A stretch of 64,000 bases of DNA, taken from assembly GCF_008122265.1 (NCBI RefSeq), contig NZ_CP043042.1:4216001-4280000 (forward strand). The letters run 5' to 3'. This document shows positions 15,411-25,989 of this stretch, in pieces; position 1 is the first letter of the stretch, and each line of letters opens with the position of its first letter. The stretch comes from Marinobacter fonticola. Lineage in GTDB: Bacteria > Pseudomonadota > Gammaproteobacteria > Pseudomonadales > Oleiphilaceae. The position numbers and the translations under genes are program-made. The notes beneath the pieces were generated by a model. The model had not been told where the DNA came from and did not search any database. It saw nothing but the letters and a program-made list of their open reading frames with translations.

Positions 15411-18179
15411 ATGGGATATCGACTTTTACCCTGGATATTACTGACATCGCTGATTTTCTCCGCGAACCACTCCGTCGCGGCTCTGGGTAACATCGGCTTC
15501 TATTACGGCAGCGAAGCCCCCGTCAACGCCTTGATGGCCTACGACTGGCTGGTCCTGCAACCGCCTCAGGTGAGCCAGTCACGCTTGACCACCCTGAGCG
15601 AGGCCGGCGTAGAAACCCTAGCCTACGTCAGTCTCGGTGAAATCGCCCGTAGCCACCGGTTGTTCGGGGCCTTCCCCGAAACAGGACTGATGACCGACAA
15701 CCCGGCGTGGAATAGCCGCGTACTGGACCTGCGCAGGGAGGATGTACGCCAGATCTTGCAAAACCAGCTGATCGAGCCCGCGTTCGAAGCCGGGTTTCAG
15801 GGAGTGTTTCTGGATACCCTCGACAGCTACCAATTGACCGAAGCCGGCCAAACCCATCCGAATGCTTTTCTGGAAGCCCAAGCCGAACTGATCCGAACGA
15901 TTCGCGACAAGCACCCGAGCGCTCGCATCGTCATTAATCGTGGGTTCGACTTGCCCGAGGACACCCACTCGCAGGTCGACGCCCTGGCTTTCGAATCCTA
16001 TCGCGAGGGTTTCGATCCAGCACGCAAGCGTTATCGCGCCGTGCCGGAGACTGATCGCGAGTGGCTTGATCGGCAACTGAACCACTGGCGCCAGGCGCAC
16101 CCGGAGAAACCGCTGATCGCCATCGATTACATCCAGGATCCCGACGCGGCCGGCACCCTGGCTCAGCAACTTCGCGCCGATGGTTTTATTCCCTATGTCA
16201 GCAACCCCCAACTGACCCGTCTAGGACCCACGCAGCCGGGCCGGGTGAAGCGCGAAGTCCTGGTAATTCAGGACAGCCCGTCGACGCTGCTGAGCCAGAG
16301 TTCAGCGCATCGTTACGCCGCCGTGCCGTTGGAAGAGCTGGGCTACATACCGGTTTACCGGCACGTTGGCGAACCGTTGCCCGATGAACCCCTCGCGGAC
16401 CGTTACGCCGGTATTCTCATCTGGTGGGAAGTGGGAGCGCGAAGTCAAAAACTATGCCGCTGGCTGAAACAACACCAGGCAACTGGCCTGCCGGTTGTTA
16501 CTTTGGGACTCCTGCCGGCGGACCCCGCCTGCCAGTCACTTACCCGCGCGCCAGAGTGGGCGGTGCCAACGCCGCCTCTCACGTACAGTGAACGCCAATC
16601 CTCGGTGGGCCAGTATGAGAGTCAGCGCTTGCCGGTGGTGTCGGGCGTCGCTCTGCCAGAACCGGAGGCCGGACGCTTCTGGCTGACGGTCACCGACCGA
16701 GAAGGCCAGCGTTTCCACCCCATTTACACCCACGACGGTGGTGGTGTGGCCGTGGCACCCTATCTGTTCGAACCCGGTCCCGAGGATCAGCTTTATTGGC
16801 TATTCGATCCTATCGCTTTCCTGGACGAGGCCTTCGGCCACCCGGACTTTCCGGCGAGCGACGTTACCACAGAGTCCGGCCGACTTATCCTGACGTCCCA
16901 TATCGACGGAGACGGGTTCGTTTCCAGGGCAGAGGTTCCCGGCAATCCACTCGCCGCGCAAGTCATCATGGACGATATCCTGCAAGCCTATAACTTGCCC
17001 CACACGGTATCCGTTATCGAGGCGGAAACCTCCCCGGATGGCATCTACCCGAAGACCAGCGCCGAGGCCGAGCAGCTGGCCCGCCAAATCTTTCGTTTAG
17101 ATAACGTTGAGGTGGCCTCACATTCGTTCAGCCATCCCTTTTTCTGGCAGATCGTCGCTGAGGACGGGAAACGGGAGCTGCCCGTGTTCGCTGAGTATGG
17201 CTATTCGCTGAATGTACCCGAATACACACCTGAGTTAGAGCGCGAGGTAGCCGGCTCCATACGCTACATTAACCGGAAACTGACGCCCCCCGGCAAGTCA
17301 GTGCAGGTCTTCCTGTGGACTGGCGATGCGCTGCCCACCGAGGCCGCCCTGCGAAAAGTCAGAGAGGCCGGCCTGGCCAACGTTAATGGGGGCGATACCC
17401 ATCCACTGCCCTACGATTCAGAGCTGGCCGGCGTCTGGCCCATCGCCCGTCCGGTCGGAGATGAATTGCAAATCTACGCACCGGTGATGAACGAAAACGT
17501 CTACACCAACCTCTGGCAAGGGCCCTATTACGGCTTCCGTGACGTGGTGGACACCTTCAGGCTGCTGGAGGCTAGGGGCCGGCTAAAGCCGCTCAGTCTC
17601 TACTACCACTTCTACTCGGGCTCCAAACCCGCGGCGCTCGGTGCCCTGCACACTGTCTACGACTACGCCATGAGTCAGCCTACAACTCAGCTTTATCTGA
17701 GCCAGTACGCAGATCGCGCCCGCACCGCGTACCGCTCAGCGTTGATGCGAGACGATGGTGGTCAGTATCACTGGCGCGGTGTCGGCCAGCCCCACACCGT
17801 TCGCATCGATCCGCATCATCAGTTTCCGGATCTGACGAACAGCCAGGGCGTGGCAGGATACCGGGACGCCGCAGGTAAACGCTTTGTACACCTTGCAGGC
17901 AACAATCCAAAACTCATGTTATCCGATAGGCCGCCGAGCGGGCCTTATTTGCGTGAGGCAAACGCGGTGATCACGCATTGGTCCCGCTCGGAAAAAAACA
18001 AACGCTGGCATATCACCCTTGGCTTCGCGGGCCACCAGCCGGTGAATTTCATACTCGATAACACCTCGAACTGCCGCGTCTTGGACGGCCCGAAAACGCA
18101 GTTCAACAAAATGAAAAATGCTGTGGCAGTAAGGCTGACGTTAAAGCACGTTGATTCCCTGGCACTGGAGTGTCGCTAG
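15411..18179 (+). CDS. pelA: PelA, Pel polysaccharide hydrolase/deacetylase
   Basis: The periplasmic enzyme that partly deacetylates and can cleave the Pel polysaccharide during export. The 922-residue product from ATG 15411 opens with a signal peptide (about 1-24). A GH114-like hydrolase domain follows, with a probable catalytic glutamate in AFESYREG (E195). A flavodoxin-like middle, a CE4-type deacetylase with HIDGDG (D499/D501) and HSFSH metal ligands (H571/H575), and a beta-rich C-terminus complete it. In-frame ATGs at 15324 and 15360 are also possible; none has a good ribosome site. GGA motifs at 15336 and 15345 could bind CsrA/RsmA. First gene of the pel operon; pelB overlaps its end by 10 bases. 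Confidence 0.93.
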   Translation: MGYRLLPWILLTSLIFSANHSVAALGNIGFYYGSEAPVNALMAYDWLVLQPPQVSQSRLTTLSEAGVETLAYVSLGEIARSHRLFGAFPETGLMTDNPAWNSRVLDLRREDVRQILQNQLIEPAFEAGFQGVFLDTLDSYQLTEAGQTHPNAFLEAQAELIRTIRDKHPSARIVINRGFDLPEDTHSQVDALAFESYREGFDPARKRYRAVPETDREWLDRQLNHWRQAHPEKPLIAIDYIQDPDAAGTLAQQLRADGFIPYVSNPQLTRLGPTQPGRVKREVLVIQDSPSTLLSQSSAHRYAAVPLEELGYIPVYRHVGEPLPDEPLADRYAGILIWWEVGARSQKLCRWLKQHQATGLPVVTLGLLPADPACQSLTRAPEWAVPTPPLTYSERQSSVGQYESQRLPVVSGVALPEPEAGRFWLTVTDREGQRFHPIYTHDGGGVAVAPYLFEPGPEDQLYWLFDPIAFLDEAFGHPDFPASDVTTESGRLILTSHIDGDGFVSRAEVPGNPLAAQVIMDDILQAYNLPHTVSVIEAETSPDGIYPKTSAEAEQLARQIFRLDNVEVASHSFSHPFFWQIVAEDGKRELPVFAEYGYSLNVPEYTPELEREVAGSIRYINRKLTPPGKSVQVFLWTGDALPTEAALRKVREAGLANVNGGDTHPLPYDSELAGVWPIARPVGDELQIYAPVMNENVYTNLWQGPYYGFRDVVDTFRLLEARGRLKPLSLYYHFYSGSKPAALGALHTVYDYAMSQPTTQLYLSQYADRARTAYRSALMRDDGGQYHWRGVGQPHTVRIDPHHQFPDLTNSQGVAGYRDAAGKRFVHLAGNNPKLMLSDRPPSGPYLREANAVITHWSRSEKNKRWHITLGFAGHQPVNFILDNTSNCRVLDGPKTQFNKMKNAVAVRLTLKHVDSLALECR

Positions 18180-21100
18180 TGGTCCGCCAGCGGGAGAAAT
18201 TTTTCAACCTGCCCTCACTGCTGGTGATTGGCGTGCTGATCAGTCTGGCTCTGTTCATTCTATTCCCGCGGCAGGCCGTGTTCGAAGACATTGACTATCT
18301 GGAAAACCCGGACGCTCTCTCCATCGCCTACCTGCGTGTACTGGTGCGCGCCGATCCCGATAATCCCGCCCTTCGCATCAACCTGGCGCGCATGTTGCGC
18401 GAAACCGGCCAGCCATCAGCAGCCATGGCCGTGCTTGAGGCCCTTCTGGCCCAGGACAGCGTGCCGTCGCTGGCTATGGAGGAATACCTGAAGCTACTGA
18501 AGCAACAGCTTTACGCTACAACGTCGGACGTCGCGCGCGACGATGCTCGCCGGGCGCTGTTTGCCCAGGCCATCTCCGTCCCCGAACAAGGCTACAGCTT
18601 CGACCGCAACATGGCTCTGCTCAGTCCGCTGTTGGATGCCCTGCGCCCGACCCAGTCGGGCCTGTTACTACAAATGCTGCAAGAGCAAGCCGATAGCCCA
18701 CGCCAAAAACTCGCGTTGGCCCGTCGTTTGGCCAAACTGCACGAGGCCCAAAACCAACCGGGTGCGGCCGCCGAGGTATTGAAAGCACAACTGACGGAAG
18801 CGACTGACCAGGAATTGGACCCGTTGGTGGACGATATCTTGCGATTGCAACTGGCCAGCGGCAACCCGAGAGGCGCACTGGAAACCTTTCGTGCCTTTAT
18901 TGCCGACGACGATATGGCCCAGCGAGATCTGGAACAGGGCATCCGCGTGGCTCGCATGGCCGGAGCGCCTGACGATGCACGGAGGTGGCTCGGGCGCCTG
19001 GCAGGCACGCAACCAAACAACCTCGATCTTCAGCGCGAGCTACTGATCGCACAACTGGCGGATAATCGGGTCGACCAAGCGCTGACCACTATCCGCAGAT
19101 TGCAGCGACACCCCAAAGAGCTCTCCCAAGACGACCGTCAGCGCGTGGCTCAGGTGCTGGAGTGGAACAACCGTCCGAAGGAGGCGTTGCCCATCTGGCT
19201 ACAGCTCTACCGGGAGACCGGTAGCTCGCTGGCCTACGAACGCGGCCGGGCGCTGTCTGACTCGCTAGCAGATAGAAACGCAATCGCAAGCCTGCTAAAA
19301 CTCGCGGAAGCGCGGGGCCAGCTCGACCCGAAAGGCTATCGGGCACTGGCCGAAACCCGGATTCGCGACGGCCGCATCGACCAAGCGCTGGCCGCGCTGG
19401 AGCGTGGGCTGCAACAGTACCCTGGATCGGCCATGCTGCAGGCCGGCCAGCTGGACCTACTGATCAATACCCGCGATTACCAGGGTGCGATTGATGCACT
19501 TCTAGCCCGTTCCGCAATGAGCGACGAGCAACGTTTGCAATTGGCTAACCTATACTGGCGTACGCGCCGCCCCGAAGACGCTTTCGAATCGCTGGACTTC
19601 GAGGCTGAAGATCCAACCCTTAACGCCGAGGTGCGAGCTTCGCGTTTGCGGTTGGGTACCTATTTGGGCCGCACCCACCAAATCCGTGACGATTACCGCA
19701 GGCTGCTGGATGACATCGACACTGTTTCCCCGGTCCTGCAGGATCAATTGCTGAACCTGGCCGTTGTCTTCGGGGATTACGCCGCCGCGAGCCGCCTGAG
19801 CCAAATGCGCTATTCAGCCACCGGCGACACCCGATACCTAGCGTCCAATGCCGAGTACCAGGCCGTTCTGGCGAATTGGGGGGGCGTGACGGACACTCTG
19901 GATCGATGGCTTACCGTATCGCCGGCAGCGGAGCAATTGCCCCGCTACTGGACATTGCGTGCGCTAGCCTACCAACAGCAGGGACAACTGGCTGCCGCCG
20001 ACCAGGCCTACCGGCGCGCTTATCAGTTGCAACCGGATGACCGGGAAGTGCTCACCGGCTGGGCCTGGCTCCAGTTGAACGATGTCCAGCGGTTCCAAGA
20101 TACCCTGCCACATCTGTTGGCCCGTCTCGCCCGGGAGCCAACCCCGGAAACCAATGCAGTACTCGCTTATGGCTACAGCGCCCTGGGGGATACCTGGCAG
20201 GCGCGGCAGTGGTTCCTGCGCGGCCTTTCCCGACACAGCCGCGAACCCGAATGGCTCTGGTCCACCGCCAATGTTCTCGAGCAGACCGGCAATCATCGCT
20301 CGGCCGACGCACTGTTGGCCCGACTGGAGCCACAAGATTTCGCCAACGCAGAATCTCGTCTGGCCTTCTACCGCAGCCGGGGGCTGGATAGACAGGCGCG
20401 TCGCCTGCTCGCCCGCTCCCTTGAACTCGATGTCGAAAATGTGGCTGAACGGCGGCGGGACCTGGGCAATCAAGCACAGAACGACGACAACGCCCTGCTG
20501 GCGGAAAGCTGGTACGCGCGCGCTGGCCTGCCCCACGCGAGCCTCCTTTACCCGGCGCCGGAAAACCGCGAGCAACAAGCCGCGCGACTCAGCCGCCAGC
20601 TCGAGTCTCTCGAATCGCCAGAGACACCGGCCACAGCACGGGAACGGCTTCGCGATACGATTAACCTTCAGCAGCAATTTCCTCGCAGCCTGCAACTAGG
20701 GAGCGAGTGGCAGGATCTGGGTAGCTTTAGGGTGCACCAGACCCGGCTATCCGGCCGCTACGCCATGAATGACGTCATCGTCGAAGCTGAAGCGCGATCA
20801 CTCAACGCCAGCGGCTCCGGACGTTTGCGCCGGGAGCCTGACCGCTCAAACGAAGGCAGCATTGCCCTGACCCTGCCGGGTAAGCGCTTCGACACCACGC
20901 TGGGAGTGGAGCAGTTGGCCCGCGCCGAGGGCCACGAGACCGCCTGGCAGCTGGAAACCCGCTGGGCACCGGCTGATCGCTGGGCCGTCAGCCTGGGCCT
21001 GGGCCGCAACGAGCGCGCGCCCGACAGCGCCGAATCCTGGTGGCTGGTGGACCGTGACCGAGAGTACGTCGGCGCCAACTACGCCCCCTGGTCCCGGCTA

Positions 21101-21604
21101 AGCTTATACGGTCAATTGGCTGCGCTACATCACCACAGTGAGGACGGCGAGAAGCTGGGCAATGGCTACAGCGCCAGCCTCACCGGCAGCTACACTCTAT
21201 GGCGCGAGGACCCGGTCTTCACGTTGAGCGCTGGCTATCAGCGTCAGTCCCTGAATCTGACCGATCCGTTACCGCCCAGCATCCAGACGCAGTTGGACAC
21301 ACCACTGGAAGCCGGCAGCCTATTGACCGAAGACTACGAGCGTCTCGGCATCGCCGCGCGCTGGAGTCACGGCGAGCCGCACGCAACTTATCGCACCGCC
21401 CCTTCTCCCAGAGCCTTCGTGGAAATCGGGAGCGGTTATGTGCTATCCACAAAGACGCCGGAAATCGGCATAGGCGCGGGCGTGGGCTGGCAACTGTTCG
21501 GCGACGACGAACTGGCCCTGTCCGGCCGCTGGACCTCCGAGGGTCTGGATGGCAGTGGTAGGGCGGATTTGAACCTAACCTATACGATATTCCCCGGCCG
21601 TTAA
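18170..21604 (+). CDS. pelB: PelB, Pel outer-membrane export porin with TPR scaffold
   Basis: An 1144-residue protein: a single inner-membrane anchor (about 15-36), a very long periplasmic tetratricopeptide-repeat solenoid (about 50-830) and a C-terminal beta-barrel (about 860-1144, alternating strands ending TYTIFPGR). In P. aeruginosa the TPR part binds PelA and the barrel exports Pel. The start is GTG at 18170, overlapping the end of pelA; a second GTG at 18179 overlaps the pelA stop and is also possible. The length is close to the P. aeruginosa protein. Confidence 0.93.
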   Translation: MSLVVRQREKFFNLPSLLVIGVLISLALFILFPRQAVFEDIDYLENPDALSIAYLRVLVRADPDNPALRINLARMLRETGQPSAAMAVLEALLAQDSVPSLAMEEYLKLLKQQLYATTSDVARDDARRALFAQAISVPEQGYSFDRNMALLSPLLDALRPTQSGLLLQMLQEQADSPRQKLALARRLAKLHEAQNQPGAAAEVLKAQLTEATDQELDPLVDDILRLQLASGNPRGALETFRAFIADDDMAQRDLEQGIRVARMAGAPDDARRWLGRLAGTQPNNLDLQRELLIAQLADNRVDQALTTIRRLQRHPKELSQDDRQRVAQVLEWNNRPKEALPIWLQLYRETGSSLAYERGRALSDSLADRNAIASLLKLAEARGQLDPKGYRALAETRIRDGRIDQALAALERGLQQYPGSAMLQAGQLDLLINTRDYQGAIDALLARSAMSDEQRLQLANLYWRTRRPEDAFESLDFEAEDPTLNAEVRASRLRLGTYLGRTHQIRDDYRRLLDDIDTVSPVLQDQLLNLAVVFGDYAAASRLSQMRYSATGDTRYLASNAEYQAVLANWGGVTDTLDRWLTVSPAAEQLPRYWTLRALAYQQQGQLAAADQAYRRAYQLQPDDREVLTGWAWLQLNDVQRFQDTLPHLLARLAREPTPETNAVLAYGYSALGDTWQARQWFLRGLSRHSREPEWLWSTANVLEQTGNHRSADALLARLEPQDFANAESRLAFYRSRGLDRQARRLLARSLELDVENVAERRRDLGNQAQNDDNALLAESWYARAGLPHASLLYPAPENREQQAARLSRQLESLESPETPATARERLRDTINLQQQFPRSLQLGSEWQDLGSFRVHQTRLSGRYAMNDVIVEAEARSLNASGSGRLRREPDRSNEGSIALTLPGKRFDTTLGVEQLARAEGHETAWQLETRWAPADRWAVSLGLGRNERAPDSAESWWLVDRDREYVGANYAPWSRLSLYGQLAALHHHSEDGEKLGNGYSASLTGSYTLWREDPVFTLSAGYQRQSLNLTDPLPPSIQTQLDTPLEAGSLLTEDYERLGIAARWSHGEPHATYRTAPSPRAFVEIGSGYVLSTKTPEIGIGAGVGWQLFGDDELALSGRWTSEGLDGSGRADLNLTYTIFPGR

Positions 21605-21614
21605 GGAGATACTC

Positions 21615-22154
21615 ATGAAACGACAACTTCGACACGCCTGGCTCTTCGCTGGCATGGCCCTGGTCCTACTTGGCGGCTGCGCTGTGATCCAGAGCGAGCG
21701 AGGTAGCCCGATTCCGAGGGAGAGCGCTTTTGCAGTGGTCCCGCTCGTCAACCTGTCACAAACGCCCCGGGCCGGAGAGCAGGCGGCCAGCGTTCTGGCA
21801 GCCATCCTACGGGCTAAAGGCAGCGGCGGAGTCACGCTTTACCTGCCGGAAGAACGCGATCCTTTGCTGTCCGACACGCGCGAGCAGCGCCAGGCGGCTA
21901 TTGAACAGGCCCGGTCCGGCGGCAACGATTACGTGGTCAGCGGCACCGTGGAAGAGTGGCGCTATAAGAGCGGCCTGGACGGTGAACCCGCGGTGGGCGT
22001 CACTCTTGAGGTCCGCAGCGCGGACGGCCAGCACGTCATCTGGTCGGGCACCGCAGCCCGCACCGGCTGGGGCCGGGAGAGTCTGAGCGTGGCCGCCCAC
22101 AAGGTGATCGACGAACTGACCGACGCCATGCCGCTGGTCAGCGGCGGGAATTAG
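21615..22154 (+). CDS. pelC: PelC, outer-membrane lipoprotein of Pel export
   Basis: A 179-residue lipoprotein with lipobox LGGC (lipidated C22). In P. aeruginosa PelC forms a ring on the periplasmic face of the outer membrane that guides Pel into the PelB pore. The body after the lipobox has the ISPR-like start, RAGEQAA and GNDYVVSGTVEEW segments expected for this family. AAGGAG precedes the ATG, 10 bases after pelB. Confidence 0.9.
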   Translation: MKRQLRHAWLFAGMALVLLGGCAVIQSERGSPIPRESAFAVVPLVNLSQTPRAGEQAASVLAAILRAKGSGGVTLYLPEERDPLLSDTREQRQAAIEQARSGGNDYVVSGTVEEWRYKSGLDGEPAVGVTLEVRSADGQHVIWSGTAARTGWGRESLSVAAHKVIDELTDAMPLVSGGN

Positions 22155-22164
22155 CCGGACGCCA

Positions 22165-23493
22165 ATGGATAATCTAGAGCACACCGCGGAGCGCGCCCGT
22201 AACGTCAGCCAGCCCCTGCGCTGGTTCGAGACCTTGGCGATCACTGCCATCTGTTTCGCCCTGGGCGCCTGGAACCGCCCGGACGATCCGTTTTACCTGA
22301 GCGGCAGCTTCCCGTGGCCGGTGCTCGGCCCACTCCTCGTGGGGCTCCGCTACGGTTTCTTCATGGCATTGGTAGCGTCGATCCTCATCGTCGCCGGCCT
22401 GGACCTATACCAACGCTACCTGGGCGTTTTGGACGAACCCTACCCATACATCTGGGCGGTCGGCATTCTCGGAGTCAGCCTAGTGGCCGGGGAGTTTCGC
22501 GACTACTGGGAACGCCGCCGCGCCAAGCTGGAAGCGTCAAACGATTACCGCGAAGCCCGCCTGGAGGAATTTACCCGCAACTATTATCTGCTCAAAGTCT
22601 CCCACGACCGCCTGGAACAACAATTGGCCGGCAGTTCCCGCAGTCTACGTGAAGCCCTACGCCGCCTCTACGACGAGCTGGGGCAGGACTCCGCGGCCGG
22701 CCTGACCCGCAGCCGGGCCAACGCCATGCTGCAGTTGTTAGTCCGTTACGGCCAGCTTCAGATTGCCGGTATTTTCCCGGTACAGGATGGTCAAGCCCTA
22801 ACAGAGCCGTTGGCGACCGTCGGCAATGCCAAAATACTCCCCGCAACCGACCCGCTCGTTCAACACGCCTTGGCCGAGGCGAAGCTGATCTCCATTCAGA
22901 CCGAGTACCGCCAGCGCCAACCGGACATGGATACCCGGTTTTTGGCGGTCATTCCCTTTATCGACGCGAATGGCCACATCAATGCGCTCTGTGCCATCGA
23001 GGCAATGCCGTTCTTCAGCTTCGAGCCTCAAGCCCTCCGCTTCCTGGCAATCCTGGCCGGACACATGGCCGACATCATCGTGGAGCAGGACCACACCACG
23101 CCGACCGATCCACCGGCATTGCGCACCCTGCGACATCAGCTTGCTCGCGTGGGCCGGGACGCGGAAGACTTCGACCTCCCCGGAGCGCTGTTGGCCCTAC
23201 ACATGCCAGCGGGACTGAGGGCACAACAAGTGGCCGAACACATCAAACGTGTCCGCCGCGGCCTGGACCTCGTCTACGAGAAACATAGCGATCGCAGGCT
23301 CTCGGTGCTGGTATTGATGCCGCTTACCGACGAGCTGGGCCAAGCGGGCTATATCCAGCGCCTGGAAGACGGCATTCGCGAACAATTGGGGGTTACACTG
23401 ATCGACGTCGAGGGCGAGTTGCAGGTCCTTCAGATTGCGGACCAGAAGAGCGCTGAAACCTGGTTACAGGAGGCCCTCGACCATGGGGAGTAA
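22165..23493 (+). CDS. pelD: PelD, c-di-GMP receptor of the Pel synthase
   Basis: A 442-residue inner-membrane protein with N-terminal transmembrane helices (about 21-110), a short coiled segment, a GAF domain (about 155-305) and a degenerate GGDEF domain (about 315-440). The inhibitory-site type motif RGLD (R365-x-x-D368) is kept, matching the c-di-GMP-binding RxxD of P. aeruginosa PelD; there is no GGDEF catalytic motif. Binding of c-di-GMP here switches on Pel synthesis. The gene lies 10 bases after pelC and its end overlaps pelE. Confidence 0.93.
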   Translation: MDNLEHTAERARNVSQPLRWFETLAITAICFALGAWNRPDDPFYLSGSFPWPVLGPLLVGLRYGFFMALVASILIVAGLDLYQRYLGVLDEPYPYIWAVGILGVSLVAGEFRDYWERRRAKLEASNDYREARLEEFTRNYYLLKVSHDRLEQQLAGSSRSLREALRRLYDELGQDSAAGLTRSRANAMLQLLVRYGQLQIAGIFPVQDGQALTEPLATVGNAKILPATDPLVQHALAEAKLISIQTEYRQRQPDMDTRFLAVIPFIDANGHINALCAIEAMPFFSFEPQALRFLAILAGHMADIIVEQDHTTPTDPPALRTLRHQLARVGRDAEDFDLPGALLALHMPAGLRAQQVAEHIKRVRRGLDLVYEKHSDRRLSVLVLMPLTDELGQAGYIQRLEDGIREQLGVTLIDVEGELQVLQIADQKSAETWLQEALDHGE

Positions 23494-24469
23494 TTGGTTG
23501 ATCGCCCAGGCCGTAGTCCTGGAAATCGCCGGCATCGTCGGGTTGGCTTCCCCCTTGCCCAGCGAGGCGCAACTGCTAGCCTACCTGGCCGGTCACGCTA
23601 TCGCCTGCGCCCTACTCGCTGTGGTTCTGCTACGTCTGCTACCCAAGCGTTACCAGGGTTCGCCCCGACGGGCAGCTCTGTTTCTGTTCAGCCTCCAGTT
23701 CGCCATTCCGTTAATCGGCAGCATAGGCGTGGCGCTCGGTGTCTTGCTGGCGCTGTACCTGCCACGTTCGGAACGGGAAGTTCCCTGGCAGGAAATTGCC
23801 ATCCCTGAACTGCCTTACAAACCTATCGATATGAGTCTACAAATGGTGTACAGCCAGGGTGGACTGCGCCAGATCCTACGTGAAGCCAGCGACCCCGAAA
23901 AACGGCTCAAGGCGCTACTCTCCACCCGTCAAATGCAGGACCGGGACGCGGTGCAGATCCTGCGCGAAGCCTTGCGCGACAAGGTCGACGACGTGCGACT
24001 TCTGGCTTATTCCATGCTTGAGCAGAAGGAAAAGGCCCTGACCCATCGAGCCAACCGGCTGCAGCAGGCACTGACCAGTGCAACCGACGAGCAAACCCCG
24101 CGGCTGCAGCGCCGATTGGCCCAGGCTTGGTGGGAAATGGGCTATCTGGGCCTGGCTCAGGGCGGACTGCGCATTCACTATTTGAAAAGTGCTCAAGCTA
24201 TGTTGCAACGGCTGATCCAGCGCCGGCCCCAGCATAATGACTGGCGTTTGCTCGGGCGGGTCGAACTCGAGCTAGGCAACTTGGAAACCGCAAGAGAAGC
24301 CTTCCATACCGCACTGGACAAAGGTGCGCCGGACGACCTGATACGCCCCTATCTGGCTGAAGTGGCCTTCCATACGCGCGACCTCGACCAGGTGCGAGCA
24401 GAGCTGGCTGCCTGCTCGCCCAACTCTCAGAACTCCGGCATCCGTTCACTGGTACAGGCGTGGTTATGA
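23483..24469 (+). CDS. pelE: PelE, inner-membrane TPR protein of the Pel synthase
   Basis: A 328-residue protein with N-terminal membrane helices (about 1-90) and a cytoplasmic part rich in TPR-like helices. PelE partners PelD and PelG in the synthase complex. The ATG at 23483 has AGGAGG about 9 bases upstream and overlaps the pelD stop by 11 bases; the length is almost that of the P. aeruginosa protein. Its stop overlaps the pelF start as ATGA. Confidence 0.9.
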   Translation: MGSNWLIAQAVVLEIAGIVGLASPLPSEAQLLAYLAGHAIACALLAVVLLRLLPKRYQGSPRRAALFLFSLQFAIPLIGSIGVALGVLLALYLPRSEREVPWQEIAIPELPYKPIDMSLQMVYSQGGLRQILREASDPEKRLKALLSTRQMQDRDAVQILREALRDKVDDVRLLAYSMLEQKEKALTHRANRLQQALTSATDEQTPRLQRRLAQAWWEMGYLGLAQGGLRIHYLKSAQAMLQRLIQRRPQHNDWRLLGRVELELGNLETAREAFHTALDKGAPDDLIRPYLAEVAFHTRDLDQVRAELAACSPNSQNSGIRSLVQAWL

Positions 24470-25989
24470 CTCCAAAAAAACCCCAAGACATTCCGGTAAC
24501 CGCCGATATCGCCCTGCTGCTGGAGGGCACCTACCCGTTCATCCGGGGCGGTGTCTCTTCCTGGGTGCATCAAATCATCACGGGGCTGCCGGAGTTCACC
24601 TTTGCCTTGATTTTCCTGGGTGGCGAACGCAGTCATTACAGCAAACAACAGTACACTCTGCCGGACAACGTCAAACACCTGGAAGTCCATTACCTGATGG
24701 ATAGCGACGCCCGTGGTCAGCCCCGTTCGCGCCGTGGCAACAAGACCGCCTTTGCCGCCCAGCACGCGTTGCACGAAGGCTTCAAATCCGGTGAGCCGGT
24801 AGCCCCCGACATCCTGCACAAAGTGTTCTCGGACCTCGGCCAGGCCGGTGGCATCAGTCGCGAGGACTTCCTGTTCAGCCAGTCCAGTTGGGAAATGATC
24901 GACGACCACTACCGGCGCTACTGCACCGAACCCTCGTTCGTCGATTATTTCTGGTCCGTACGCATCATGCATGCGCCGCTGTTCCAGCTTGCAGCCATCG
25001 CTCGCAACATGCCCCGTGTACGCATGCTCCACTCCATCTCCACGGGTTATGCCGGGTTGCTGGGTGCGATTGCCAGCAACCAGCGCGGCCTGCCCCTCGC
25101 CCTGTCCGAACATGGCATCTACACCAAAGAGCGCAAGATTGACCTATCGCAGGCGCAATGGATTCATGACCCCACCGACCAGGTCAGTGGCACGCTCAAC
25201 GAGGAAGTGGGCTATATCCGGCGTATGTGGATTCGCTTCTTTGAGGCGCTGGGACGGCTGACCTACCAGCAGGCTGATCCGATCGTGGCGCTCTACCAGG
25301 GCAACCAGCAGCGCCAGTGGCAGGACGGCGCGCCCCGGGAGCGCACTACTCTCATTCCCAACGGCATCGACCCGGCCCGATTCAACGCGGTGCGCGCGTC
25401 CCGTCCGGAGCATATCCCCAAGGTGCTGGGGCTGGTGGGCCGGGTGGTGCCGATCAAGGACATCAAGACCTTCATCCGCGCCATGCGCACGGTGTGCGAT
25501 GACATGCCCGATGCCGAGGGCTGGATCGCCGGACCGGAAGACGAGGACGCGGACTACGTCACCGAGTGCAAGGAGCTGGTAATCAGCCTCGACCTTCAGG
25601 ATAAAGTGAAATTTCTCGGCTTTCAGAACATCAACGACATTCTGCCGCAACTGGGTCTGATGGTGTTGACCTCTATCTCGGAAGCATTGCCGCTGGTCAT
25701 TCTCGAAGCCCATGCTGCCGGTCTACCCTGCCTGGCCACCGATGTAGGCGCCTGCCGCGAGTTACTCGAAGGTGCCAGCGAAGAGGACCGGGCGCTCGGT
25801 GCCAGCGGTGCAGTGGTGCCCATTGCCGATCCCGAAGCCACCGCCCGGGAAGCGGTCCGGTTGCTGAGCGACGAGCCCACGTGGTACGCCGCACAGAAAT
25901 CCGGGCTGGCGCGGGTGGAGGCATTTTATACGCTGGAGAGCATGTTCAGCGCCTACCGCGACATCTACCGCAAGGCCCTGGAGGACTGA
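24466..25989 (+). CDS. pelF: PelF, Pel polymerase glycosyltransferase
   Basis: A 507-residue cytoplasmic GT4-family glycosyltransferase that uses UDP-GlcNAc/GalNAc-type donors to build Pel. It begins with a glycogen-synthase-like LLLEGTYPFIRGGVSSW segment and has the C-terminal E-x7-E motif in EALPLVILEA, with VGRVVPIKD as the Rossmann switch. The start ATG at 24466 overlaps the pelE stop (ATGA). The stop shares its last base with the pelG start. Confidence 0.94.
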   Translation: MTPKKPQDIPVTADIALLLEGTYPFIRGGVSSWVHQIITGLPEFTFALIFLGGERSHYSKQQYTLPDNVKHLEVHYLMDSDARGQPRSRRGNKTAFAAQHALHEGFKSGEPVAPDILHKVFSDLGQAGGISREDFLFSQSSWEMIDDHYRRYCTEPSFVDYFWSVRIMHAPLFQLAAIARNMPRVRMLHSISTGYAGLLGAIASNQRGLPLALSEHGIYTKERKIDLSQAQWIHDPTDQVSGTLNEEVGYIRRMWIRFFEALGRLTYQQADPIVALYQGNQQRQWQDGAPRERTTLIPNGIDPARFNAVRASRPEHIPKVLGLVGRVVPIKDIKTFIRAMRTVCDDMPDAEGWIAGPEDEDADYVTECKELVISLDLQDKVKFLGFQNINDILPQLGLMVLTSISEALPLVILEAHAAGLPCLATDVGACRELLEGASEEDRALGASGAVVPIADPEATAREAVRLLSDEPTWYAAQKSGLARVEAFYTLESMFSAYRDIYRKALED